Source: Actinomycetota bacterium
GTDB taxonomy: Bacteria > Actinomycetota > Thermoleophilia > Gaiellales > Gaiellaceae
Assembly: GCA_003152275.1 (NCBI GenBank)
Contig: PLZU01000098.1
Coordinates: 66,994-114,166, forward strand
Length of the DNA stretch: 47,173 bases
Direction of reading: 5' to 3'
Positions 34,291-41,972 of the stretch are shown piece after piece. A program made the translations under genes and the position numbers. The notes under the pieces were generated by a model. That model made no database searches. It worked only from the letters and a program-made list of their open reading frames with translations, and was not told the DNA's origin. The first letter of the stretch is position 1. Every line of letters begins with the position of its first letter.

Positions 34291-35957
34291 TGGCGCGGGT
34301 CGTCAACTCGCGGATTCGCCTGCTTCTCCTCTGCATCCTGCTCGTCTTTGCAGCACTCTTGGCGCGGGCGAGTTGGATCGCGACGGTGCGTGCTTCGGCG
34401 CTCTCGCAGATGGCGCAGATCCAGACGAAGGCGACCGTTATCCTGCCGGCCGGCCGCGGCACGATCTTCGACAGCATGGGCACGCCGCTTGCGCTTGGCG
34501 AGCAGGCGACGACGGTGTTTGCGGATCCGCGCCAGGTACTTCACCCGCGCCCGGAAGCAAAGGTCGCGGCACGCGTGCTGGGGTTGAAGGCGAGCACGCT
34601 CTACCCGTTGCTCGCTAACCGGTCGTTGGGCTTCGTCTACGTCGCGCGGAAGGCCGATCCGAATCTGGCGGCGAAGCTCGCGAAGCTGAAGCTCGCAGGG
34701 TTCGGCTTCTACGGCGAGGAGCGGCGTACCTATCCGCAGAAGTCGGTCGCAGCGCAGGTGCTCGGCTATGCCGGCGTCGACAACAAGGGCCTCTCGGGGC
34801 TCGAGCTCCAGCTCGATAGCTCGCTGAGGGGCCGGCCGGGCGAGCAGATCGTCGTGCGCGATCCGTTCGGCCGCCCGATCAAGATCGAGCCTGTCACGCC
34901 TGCGCGCCCCGGCAAGGCGGTGTTCCTCACGATCGATGACACGATTCAGGCGAATGCCGAGCAGGTGTTGCGCCAGACCGTGGCGAAGTGGGGCGCGAAG
35001 AGCGCTACCGCGATCGTGCTCGACCCGAAGACGGGTGCGGTGCTCGCGATGGCGGAGGCGCCGTCGTATGACGCCAACAACTTCCCGAGCGTGGCGGCGA
35101 ACTTCGAGCGCAACCACGCCGTCAGCGATTTCTTCGAGCCGGGGTCAGTGTTCAAGGTCGTGACGATCGCCGGTGCGTTGTCCGAGCATCTCGTCACGCC
35201 CAACACGAAGTTCACGCTTCCGTACTCGATCCAGGTCGCCGACCGGCGCATTCACGATGCCGAGCTGCGTGGGACCGAGACGATGACCGTGTCGCAGATT
35301 TTGCAGCGCTCGTCAAACGTCGGCGCCGTGACGATCGCGCGCAACGTGCTCGGCCAGGCGAGCCTCAAGCGGTGGATCAAGCAGTTCGGCTTCGGCGAGA
35401 AGACCGGCATCGACTTCCCGGGGGAGAGCCCCGGCCTCTTGCCGTCGTACTGGTCGGGCTCGACGATCGGCAACGTTCCGATCGGCCAGGGCATTTCGGT
35501 GACAGCGATTCAGCTCGCATCCGTGTACGCGGCTATCGCAAACAACGGCGTGTGGACGCAGCCGCATCTCGTCGACCACGTGCAGGGCGAGAAACCACCG
35601 GCGCCGCGCACGCGCCGTATCCTCTCGGCCGGCGTCGACCACACGCTGCTGCAAATGCTGAAGGGCGTCGTCTCCGACGCCGGCACCGCGGTCGGCGCCG
35701 AGATCCCCGGCTACACGGTCGCCGGCAAGACCGGCACCGCGCAGAAGCCCGGACCGAACGGGTACGAGCCCGGGAAGTACGTCGCGACGTTCGTCGGCAT
35801 GGTGCCCGCGAGCAACCCGAGCCTGCTCGTGCTCGTCACTGTCGACGAACCGCACGGCGCGATCTTCGGTGGGATCGTCGCGGCGCCGGCATTCGCGCAG
35901 ATCGCCGGCTTCGACCTGCAGTACCTTGAAGTCCCGCCGGATCAGAAGATCCCGTGA
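34290..35957 (+). CDS. ftsI: Penicillin-binding protein 3 (FtsI), septal transpeptidase
   Basis: 555 residues with an N-terminal membrane helix (8-28), a PBP dimerisation domain (about 50-200) with RGTIFDSMGTPLAL, and a transpeptidase domain. The nucleophile Ser286 is in GSVFK, the SxN motif at 341-343 is SSN, and Lys480 begins the KTGTA motif. No PASTA domain is present. It cross-links septal peptidoglycan with FtsW as glycosyltransferase partner. The start is a GTG sharing one base with the ftsL stop. A 54-aa frame overlaps its stop. Confidence 0.96.
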   Translation: MARVVNSRIRLLLLCILLVFAALLARASWIATVRASALSQMAQIQTKATVILPAGRGTIFDSMGTPLALGEQATTVFADPRQVLHPRPEAKVAARVLGLKASTLYPLLANRSLGFVYVARKADPNLAAKLAKLKLAGFGFYGEERRTYPQKSVAAQVLGYAGVDNKGLSGLELQLDSSLRGRPGEQIVVRDPFGRPIKIEPVTPARPGKAVFLTIDDTIQANAEQVLRQTVAKWGAKSATAIVLDPKTGAVLAMAEAPSYDANNFPSVAANFERNHAVSDFFEPGSVFKVVTIAGALSEHLVTPNTKFTLPYSIQVADRRIHDAELRGTETMTVSQILQRSSNVGAVTIARNVLGQASLKRWIKQFGFGEKTGIDFPGESPGLLPSYWSGSTIGNVPIGQGISVTAIQLASVYAAIANNGVWTQPHLVDHVQGEKPPAPRTRRILSAGVDHTLLQMLKGVVSDAGTAVGAEIPGYTVAGKTGTAQKPGPNGYEPGKYVATFVGMVPASNPSLLVLVTVDEPHGAIFGGIVAAPAFAQIAGFDLQYLEVPPDQKIP

Positions 35958-36121
35958 TGGATGCTCGGCGCGCAGACGACGGCTTTACCCGTCTGTACGC
36001 CGATGTCTACCAACTGCGGCCCGCGACCGTCACTCCGTTGCGCCCGAGCCGGCGTGCAGCGCGCCGTCACCTTCGCCTTGTCGTCACCGAGAACGCCGGA
36101 AGCCGCCGCGCCCCTCGGTAG
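35957..36121 (+). CDS. Possible 54-residue protein between ftsI and murE
   Basis: The ATG at 35957 shares a base with the ftsI TGA, and the frame stays open for 54 codons. The product is strongly basic (many Arg) with no membrane helix or known motif. About 39 of 54 third positions are G or C by my count, which looks lower than in the flanking genes. It fills most of the only gene-free stretch between ftsI and murE, and its TAG lies inside the putative murE -10. Coupling to ftsI favours translation. Composition argues against a long-conserved gene. Confidence 0.3.
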   Translation: MDARRADDGFTRLYADVYQLRPATVTPLRPSRRAARRHLRLVVTENAGSRRAPR

Positions 36122-36124
36122 ACT
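36119..36124 (+). promoter_or_regulatory. Possible internal promoter of murE
   Basis: TAGACT lies 9 nt before the ATG at 36134, inside the division cluster. Confidence 0.35.
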
Positions 36125-36133
36125 CGCCGGGCG

Positions 36134-37528
36134 ATGATGGATCTGGAGCGCCTCGTCGCCGCGATCGGGGCGGTCGACGTGGTCGAAGGCACTCCGGTCG
36201 AGGTGCGCGATCTGGCCTACGACACGCGGGCTGTGGCACCGGGGACGGTGTTCTTCTGCGTACCGGGGGCGCAAGCTGACGGGCACGACTTCGCCGCCGA
36301 AGCCGTCGAGCGGGGCGCCGTGGCGCTCGTCGTCGAACGGCCGCTGGGTGTCTCTGTGCCCCAGGTGGTCGTCCCCGACGCGCGGATCGCCATGGCAGCC
36401 GCTGCGGACGCGTTCTTCGCGCACCCGACGGAGGAGCTCCAGGTCGCGGGCGTCACCGGCACGAACGGAAAGACGACGACCTCGTTTCTGCTCTACGCGA
36501 TCCTCGCGGCGGCGGGGCGACGACCGGGACTCATCGGCACGATCGAGGCGCGTGTCGGCGGTGAGCGCCGCGGTGTGAGGCGCACGACACCGGAGGCGAT
36601 CGATCTGCAGCGGCTGTTCCGCGAGATGCACGATGCAGGCGACCGCTCTGTTGCGATGGAAGCGTCGTCGCACGCGTCGGCGCTGCACCGGCTCGACCAC
36701 GTGCGCTTCGCGGTGCTCGTCTTCACGAATCTCAGCCACGAGCATCTCGACTTCCACGCCGACATGGAGGAGTACTTCGAGGCGAAACGCCGCCTCTTCG
36801 TCGAAGGCGATCCCCCGGCCGCGGTGAACGTGGGCGACGAGTACGGGCGGCGGCTCGCTGCCGAACTGCCGGATGCGCTGACCTTTGGCTTTGCCGACAA
36901 CGCGCGGATCGGTCCCGATGCGCTGGCCGGAATCGAGCTCAAGCTTCGCGGCCGCTTCAACGCCGAGAACGCGCTCGGGGCGCTCGCCGCCGCGCGGCTG
37001 CTCGGGATCGACGACGAGGCAATCGCGCGCGGGCTCGAGTCCGTTCGCGGCGTACCGGGGCGTTTCGAGGCGATCGACGAAGGCCAACCGTTCGAGGTAA
37101 TCGTCGACTACGCGCACAAACCCCTCGCGCTCGAGACGCTGTTGCGCACGGTCCGCGAACTCTCGTCCGGTCGCGTGATCTGTGTCTTCGGCTGCGGTGG
37201 CGATCGCGATCGCGAAAAGCGCCCGCAGATGGGGCGCATTGCATCCGAGCTCGCCGACGTTGTCATCGTCACGAACGACAACCCGAGAAGCGAAGATCCG
37301 CAGGCGATCCTCGACGCCATCGTTGGCGGCGCGGTCGGCGCAGTCGAGGTGGAACCGGACCGCGCACTCGCGATTGCTCACGCGATCGAGCTTGCACACG
37401 ACGGAGATGTCGTGCTAATCGCCGGCAAGGGTGCGGAGCAAGGACAGGAGTTCTCGGATCGCACCGTGCCGTTCGACGATCGCGAGTCGGCCCGTGAGGC
37501 TCTCCGCACCCTGGGAGCGCGCACCTGA
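36134..37528 (+). CDS. murE: UDP-MurNAc-tripeptide synthetase MurE (meso-DAP type)
   Basis: 464 residues. Blocks in order are DLAYDTRAVAPGTVFFCVPG, the P-loop VTGTNGKTTTSFLL, ASSHASALHRLDHVRF, VDYAHKP, CGGDRDREKRPQMG, and TNDNPRSEDPQAIL. The DNPR signature indicates meso-diaminopimelate as the amino acid added to UDP-MurNAc-L-Ala-D-Glu. The start is ATG 36134, with ATG 36137 as an alternative. Its TGA overlaps the CTG start of murF. Confidence 0.96.
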   Translation: MMDLERLVAAIGAVDVVEGTPVEVRDLAYDTRAVAPGTVFFCVPGAQADGHDFAAEAVERGAVALVVERPLGVSVPQVVVPDARIAMAAAADAFFAHPTEELQVAGVTGTNGKTTTSFLLYAILAAAGRRPGLIGTIEARVGGERRGVRRTTPEAIDLQRLFREMHDAGDRSVAMEASSHASALHRLDHVRFAVLVFTNLSHEHLDFHADMEEYFEAKRRLFVEGDPPAAVNVGDEYGRRLAAELPDALTFGFADNARIGPDALAGIELKLRGRFNAENALGALAAARLLGIDDEAIARGLESVRGVPGRFEAIDEGQPFEVIVDYAHKPLALETLLRTVRELSSGRVICVFGCGGDRDREKRPQMGRIASELADVVIVTNDNPRSEDPQAILDAIVGGAVGAVEVEPDRALAIAHAIELAHDGDVVLIAGKGAEQGQEFSDRTVPFDDRESAREALRTLGART

Positions 37529-38784
37529 TCCCGCTGCCCCTCGCGGAGATCCGCGGCCTCGGTCGACTGGACGGCACGGCGGAGGAGGTGACCGGCGTCG
37601 AGATCGACTCGCGACGCGTGTCACCGGGCGATCTGTTCGTGGCGCTCGGCGGCGGCGTCTCGTTTCTCGAGGACGCGCGTGGGCGTGGCGCCGCGGCGAC
37701 GCTCGTGCCAAACGACGAGTTCGCGGCGATGGCGGCGATCGGAAGCGCCGTGCGTGCCCGGAGCAGCGCGCGTGTCGTCGCGATCACCGGTTCGGTGGGG
37801 AAGACTTCGACGAAAGACATTCTCGCGGCACTGCTGCGTCCGCACGTCCGGCTCGTCGCAGCTGAGGCCGGCTTCAACAACGAGATCGGGCTGCCGCTCA
37901 CGCTCGCTCGCATCGAGCCGGACACTGAGGTCGTCGTCACCGAAATGGGCATGCGCGGGGCGGGCGAGATCCGGGCGCTCGCCGAAATCGCACGGCCTGA
38001 CGTCGCGGTCATCACCGCGATCGCGCCCGTACACCTCGAGCTGCTCGGCAGCGTCGAGAACGTCGCCCGCGCCAAGGCGGAGCTGCTCGAAGTGCTCCCC
38101 CCCGGAGGGATCGCGATCGTGCCGGCGGATGCGCCCGCGCTCGATCCATTCATCCCGCCCGGCCTCGACGTCAGACGCTTCGCGGCGCCGGACGTCGAGC
38201 TGCGCGACGGCCATGCGCATGTGCGTTACGCCGGTCGCGAGATCGAGTTCTCCTTCGCGGCCCGCCACCAGACGTGGAATGCGGTCGTGGCTCTTACGGT
38301 GTGCGAGGCGCTCGGCGTCCCGCTCCCTGACGGGATCGTCGAGGTGTCGTTCTCACGGTGGCGCTCGCAGGAGAGCGAGTTGCCGGGTGGCGGCCTCTTG
38401 ATCAACGACGCGTGGAACGCGAACCCGGTCGCGATGCGAGCGGCACTCCAGTACCTCGTCGAGCGGGCTGCTGGTCGCAGAACGATCGCGATCCTCGGCG
38501 AAATGGCTGAGCTCGGTGAGAACGCGGCCGCGTACCACGATGAAATCGGGCGGCTCCTCCGCGACCTCGGTGTCGGCCATGTGTTCGCGGTCGGCCTGAT
38601 GGCGAAGCCCTACACCTCACATGTCGGCGCTGCGACCTGGTTCCCGAACGCCGAGGACCGCGACTCCATCCTCGCGAGCGTCCGCGAAGAGCTCGAACCG
38701 GGCGACGTCGTGCTCGTCAAGGGCTCGCGCTCGGTCGGCCTTGAAGTCGTCGCCGATGCGCTTGCAGGAGTGACGGCACGATGA
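37525..38784 (+). CDS. murF: UDP-MurNAc-tripeptide--D-Ala-D-Ala ligase MurF, CTG start
   Basis: 419 residues if begun at CTG 37525. This gives (M)IPLPLAEIRGLGRL, the standard MurF opening. The frame has a stop at 37495 and no ATG, GTG or TTG before GTG 37588, which would remove 21 residues of the substrate-binding domain. The CTG forms a 4-base overlap (CTGA) with the murE stop, parallel to the GTGA and ATGA overlaps elsewhere in the cluster. Other blocks are EIDSRRVSPGDLFVAL, the P-loop ITGSVGKTSTKD, NNEIGLPLTL and LINDAWNANPVAMRAAL. It adds D-Ala-D-Ala to the tripeptide precursor. Confidence 0.93.
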   Translation: MIPLPLAEIRGLGRLDGTAEEVTGVEIDSRRVSPGDLFVALGGGVSFLEDARGRGAAATLVPNDEFAAMAAIGSAVRARSSARVVAITGSVGKTSTKDILAALLRPHVRLVAAEAGFNNEIGLPLTLARIEPDTEVVVTEMGMRGAGEIRALAEIARPDVAVITAIAPVHLELLGSVENVARAKAELLEVLPPGGIAIVPADAPALDPFIPPGLDVRRFAAPDVELRDGHAHVRYAGREIEFSFAARHQTWNAVVALTVCEALGVPLPDGIVEVSFSRWRSQESELPGGGLLINDAWNANPVAMRAALQYLVERAAGRRTIAILGEMAELGENAAAYHDEIGRLLRDLGVGHVFAVGLMAKPYTSHVGAATWFPNAEDRDSILASVREELEPGDVVLVKGSRSVGLEVVADALAGVTAR

Positions 38785-39797
38785 GCCGAGTTCTCATCGC
38801 GGCCCTCGTTGCGCTGATCGTGTCGATCCTCATTGGGCCGCGCTTCATCGCCTTCCTGCGTAAGAACGAATTCGGGCAGCACATCCGCGAGGACGGGCCC
38901 GAGCATCACTCTGCGAAGTCGGGCACGCCGACGATGGGCGGCCTGATGATCCTGTTCGCGGCGACGCTCGCGTTCCTCACGCTGTCGCACTACACCCTGC
39001 AGGGGCTGACCGTGCTGTTCGCAACACTCGCGTGCGGCGCGATCGGCTTCCTCGACGATTTCATCAAGCTCACGCACCGCCGCTCGCTCGGTCTCTCCGG
39101 CCGCTGGAAGATGCTGCTGCTCGTGCTCATCGCGGTGATCGTCAGCATCGTCGCCGATCATCTGCAGATCCAGCACAGCGTCTTTCTGCCGATCTTCAAC
39201 GTCAACATCCCGCTCTCGTACGTGTGGTACCCGTTCATCTTCCTGGTGATCGCGGGGACCGCCAACGCCACGAACCTCGCCGACGGCGTCGACGGGCTCG
39301 CAGCGGGAACCGGGATCATCGCGGTCTTCACATTCACTGCGATCAATGTCGTGTCGTTCGTGCGCTCGAGCTCGAATCCAGCCGACCGCAACCTGACCGA
39401 CCTCGACATCGCGATCTTCGGTGCGGCGCTCGTCGGCGCCGCGATCGGTTTCCTCTGGTACAACGCGCACCCCGCCGAGATCTTCATGGGCGACACCGGC
39501 TCGATGGCGTTCGGTGGCGCGCTAGCGGGGATGGCGATCATGACGCGGCGTCACACGGAGCTGCTGCTGCTCCTGATCGGCGGCATTTTCGTGGTCGAGG
39601 CGCTGTCGGTGATGATCCAGGTCTTCTTCTTCAAGTACCGCGGCCGGCGCGTGTTTCTGATGACGCCGATCCACCATCACTTCGAAATGAAGGCGTGGTC
39701 GGAGACGAAGATCATGGTGCGCTTCTGGATCGTCACGGGAATCCTTTGCGCCGCAGGCTTCGCGCTGTACTACCGCTACTACTTCGGTCAGCGGTGA
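38781..39797 (+). CDS. mraY: Phospho-N-acetylmuramoyl-pentapeptide transferase MraY
   Basis: 338 residues with about ten membrane helices. Signatures are HHSAKSGTPTMGGLMIL, the Asp pair FLDDFIKL, NATNLADGVDGLAAG, the catalytic MGDTGSMAFGG, and the cytoplasmic loop FLMTPIHHHFEMKAWSETKIMVRFW. It makes lipid I from UDP-MurNAc-pentapeptide and undecaprenyl phosphate. The ATG overlaps murF by ATGA, and its stop overlaps the methyltransferase start. Confidence 0.96.
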   Translation: MSRVLIAALVALIVSILIGPRFIAFLRKNEFGQHIREDGPEHHSAKSGTPTMGGLMILFAATLAFLTLSHYTLQGLTVLFATLACGAIGFLDDFIKLTHRRSLGLSGRWKMLLLVLIAVIVSIVADHLQIQHSVFLPIFNVNIPLSYVWYPFIFLVIAGTANATNLADGVDGLAAGTGIIAVFTFTAINVVSFVRSSSNPADRNLTDLDIAIFGAALVGAAIGFLWYNAHPAEIFMGDTGSMAFGGALAGMAIMTRRHTELLLLLIGGIFVVEALSVMIQVFFFKYRGRRVFLMTPIHHHFEMKAWSETKIMVRFWIVTGILCAAGFALYYRYYFGQR

Positions 39798-40609
39798 GCG
39801 GCTGGGCCGCGTGGCTCCTTGCGCAAGGGCAAGTCGATGCGCAGATGGTTGCCGAGGCGGAGCGTGTGCTCGAGGCGGCGGCGCTCCGGCCGGGCGACAC
39901 CGTGCTCGACGTCGGCTCGGGGCTCGGCCTCCTGACGCTCGCTGCGCTCGAGCGGATCGGTGACGGGTGGGTGATCGCCGTCGACTCGTCGGTCGGTGCG
40001 CTCGAGGAGCTCCTGCATCTCGCGCACGAGGCGAACGCGAACGGGATCATGTATCTCGTCGGCGACGCGGAGGTGCTGCCGCTTCCCGACGCCTCGATCG
40101 ACGCCGCGGTATTGCGCTCGGTGCTCGTGCACGTGCGCGACATCGACGCCGCCGTCGGCGAGCTCGCGCGCGTGCTGCGTCCCGACGGCAGGCTCTCGCT
40201 TCGCGAACCGCTGAATCGCTCGGGTACCTATCTCTCGACCGCGGTCGACTGGGCGCCGCTCGGCGGCCTGGGGGAGCGCGTTGTCGCGCTCTGGGAGGAG
40301 TTCGCGGCGACCGATCCGCTCCAGCGGCTGGACGCGGACGTCCTCGCCGTGGCCTTCGCCAGCGTCGGATTCGTCGCGCTCGAGTCGTCGGTCGAGGACC
40401 CGGGGGACGAGTGGCTCGTGACCGAGGAGTCGGTCGACGCCCGACTCGACGCGCGCGGCGGCCCGGATCATCCGACCGTCCGCGAGCGCTGGCAGGCAGC
40501 CTTTGCACCCGACGAGGTGGACGCTCTCGTCAGGCACCTGAAGGGCCTCGGTGGGACGACGATCACGTTCCGCCGGCCCCAGCTCTACCTCAGTGCCCGC
40601 CGGGCCTGA
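39794..40609 (+). CDS. Class I SAM-dependent methyltransferase inside the dcw cluster
   Basis: 271 residues from a GTG that overlaps the mraY stop (GTGA). Motif I is TVLDVGSGLGLLTLAAL (residues about 34-50). The acidic end of beta-2 (VIAVDSSVGALEEL), motif II/III (MYLVGDAEVLPLPDASIDAAVLRSVLVHV) and the post-motif REPLNRSG follow. It looks like a UbiE/MenG-type small-molecule methyltransferase, but the substrate is unknown. The textbook dcw cluster has murD directly after mraY, so this gene is an insertion that is tightly coupled in translation. A lipid or cell-wall-precursor substrate is a guess from position only. Confidence 0.85.
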   Translation: MSGWAAWLLAQGQVDAQMVAEAERVLEAAALRPGDTVLDVGSGLGLLTLAALERIGDGWVIAVDSSVGALEELLHLAHEANANGIMYLVGDAEVLPLPDASIDAAVLRSVLVHVRDIDAAVGELARVLRPDGRLSLREPLNRSGTYLSTAVDWAPLGGLGERVVALWEEFAATDPLQRLDADVLAVAFASVGFVALESSVEDPGDEWLVTEESVDARLDARGGPDHPTVRERWQAAFAPDEVDALVRHLKGLGGTTITFRRPQLYLSARRA

Positions 40610-40662
40610 GGAAGACGCACATCCGCCACGAACTCGGCACAGACGTGCCAGTTTCTCCGCGA

Positions 40663-40668
40663 TACCGT
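40663..40668 (+). promoter_or_regulatory. Possible internal promoter of murD
   Basis: TACCGT lies in the 103-nt gap between the methyltransferase and murD, predicting a start near 40675 and a leader of about 38 nt that contains the hairpin at 40689-40704. Confidence 0.35.
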
Positions 40669-40688
40669 TTCTGCAGGGGCCCTCATGC

Positions 40689-40704
40689 TCCCCCTGGGGG
40701 GAGA
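40689..40704 (+). promoter_or_regulatory. Hairpin covering the murD ribosome-binding site
   Basis: CTCCCCC and GGGGGAG pair around a 2-nt loop (or six pairs with a CTGG loop). The 3' arm contains the best Shine-Dalgarno sequence for the TTG at 40713, 9 nt away, so folding would hide it. Confidence 0.4.
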
Positions 40705-40712
40705 CACGCGTC

Positions 40713-41972
40713 TTGAGCGGGACACGTCCTCCGGGGACGATGGAGTGGCTGCCGGAGCGGGCGCTCGTGCTCGGGCTGGCTCGCTCGGGTCACGCGGCCG
40801 CGCTCGCACTTGCGCGGCGCGGCGTTGAGGTCGTGGCTGCCGACCGGTCGCTCGTGGCGACAGCAGGGAGGCTCGCCGACGAGGGCGTCGAAGTTCGTCT
40901 CGGATCGGAGGAGGAATCGCTGCTCGAGGGTGTGCAACTCGTCGTCAAGAGCCCGGGCGTGCCGGCTGCGTCGCCGCTCGCCGCGGCTGCGCGTGCGCGC
41001 GGCATTCCGATCTGGAGTGAGGTCGAGCTCGGCTACCGGCTGCTCCCGGGTAATCCGCTGATCGGCGTCACCGGAACGAACGGGAAGACGACGACGACCG
41101 AGCTGCTCGGCGCGGTCCTGCGCGCAGCCGGCCGCCGGGTCGAGGTCGCCGGGAACGTCGGACGCGCGCTCACCGGCGTCGCCGAGCAAATCGAGCCCGG
41201 CGTGTCGGTCGTCTGCGAGCTCTCGAGCTTCCAGCTCGAGGACGTGCACGAGTTTGCGTGCGATATCGCGGTGCTCCTCAACGTCGAGCCGGATCATCTC
41301 GACCGTCACGGAACGCTCGCCGCGTACCGGGACGCGAAGCTGCGCATCTTCGAGCGCGCTCGCGCGAGGATCGTGCCGCGGGGCATGGGGCTCGACGGCA
41401 TCGAGTTTGCCGCGGACGATCCGCTGCCGGCCGAACCGCTCATCCCCGGATTGCACAATCGCGAGAACGCAGCTGCGGCGACGGCGGCCGCGCGCGCGGC
41501 GGGCGTCGGCGACGAGGCGATCGCGGAAGCGCTCCGCACCTTCGCGGGCGTGCCGCACCGGCTCGAGCTCGTGCGCGAGCTGCGCGGCGTTCGCTACGTC
41601 AACGACTCCAAGGCCACGAACGCCGCAGCCGCCCGCCGTGGCGTCGCGGCCTATGACGCGCCGCTGCTGCTTATCCTGGGCGGCTCGCTCAAGGGGGAGG
41701 ACTTCGCCTCGTTCGCACGGGAGCTACCCGCGAACGTGCGCTCGATCCATCTCATCGGCGAGGCGACGGACGAGCTTGCTACTGCGCTCGACGAAGCAGG
41801 GCGGTCCTATTCGCGCGACGGCGACCTCGAGCGAGCGCTCGCGCACGCGAGTGCCACGGCTGAGGCCGGCGACATCGTGCTGCTCTCGCCCGCGGCTGCG
41901 AGCTTCGACCAGTTCGACAACTTCGAGCAGCGCGGCGACGCGTTCCGGCGGCTTGTCGAGGAACTCGTGTGA
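40713..41972 (+). CDS. murD: UDP-MurNAc-L-alanine--D-glutamate ligase MurD
   Basis: 419 residues from TTG 40713, or 410 from ATG 40740. I prefer the TTG because GGGGGGAG lies 9 nt upstream, while the ATG has no good site. Blocks are VLGLARSGHAAALALARRG, KSPGVPAASPL, the P-loop VTGTNGKTTTTELL, CELSSFQLEDV, NVEPDHLDRHG, GVPHRLELVRELRGVRYVNDSKATN and LLSPAAASFDQFDNFEQRG. It adds D-glutamate to UDP-MurNAc-L-Ala. It overlaps ftsW by 4 nt. Confidence 0.94.
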   Translation: MSGTRPPGTMEWLPERALVLGLARSGHAAALALARRGVEVVAADRSLVATAGRLADEGVEVRLGSEEESLLEGVQLVVKSPGVPAASPLAAAARARGIPIWSEVELGYRLLPGNPLIGVTGTNGKTTTTELLGAVLRAAGRRVEVAGNVGRALTGVAEQIEPGVSVVCELSSFQLEDVHEFACDIAVLLNVEPDHLDRHGTLAAYRDAKLRIFERARARIVPRGMGLDGIEFAADDPLPAEPLIPGLHNRENAAAATAAARAAGVGDEAIAEALRTFAGVPHRLELVRELRGVRYVNDSKATNAAAARRGVAAYDAPLLLILGGSLKGEDFASFARELPANVRSIHLIGEATDELATALDEAGRSYSRDGDLERALAHASATAEAGDIVLLSPAAASFDQFDNFEQRGDAFRRLVEELV

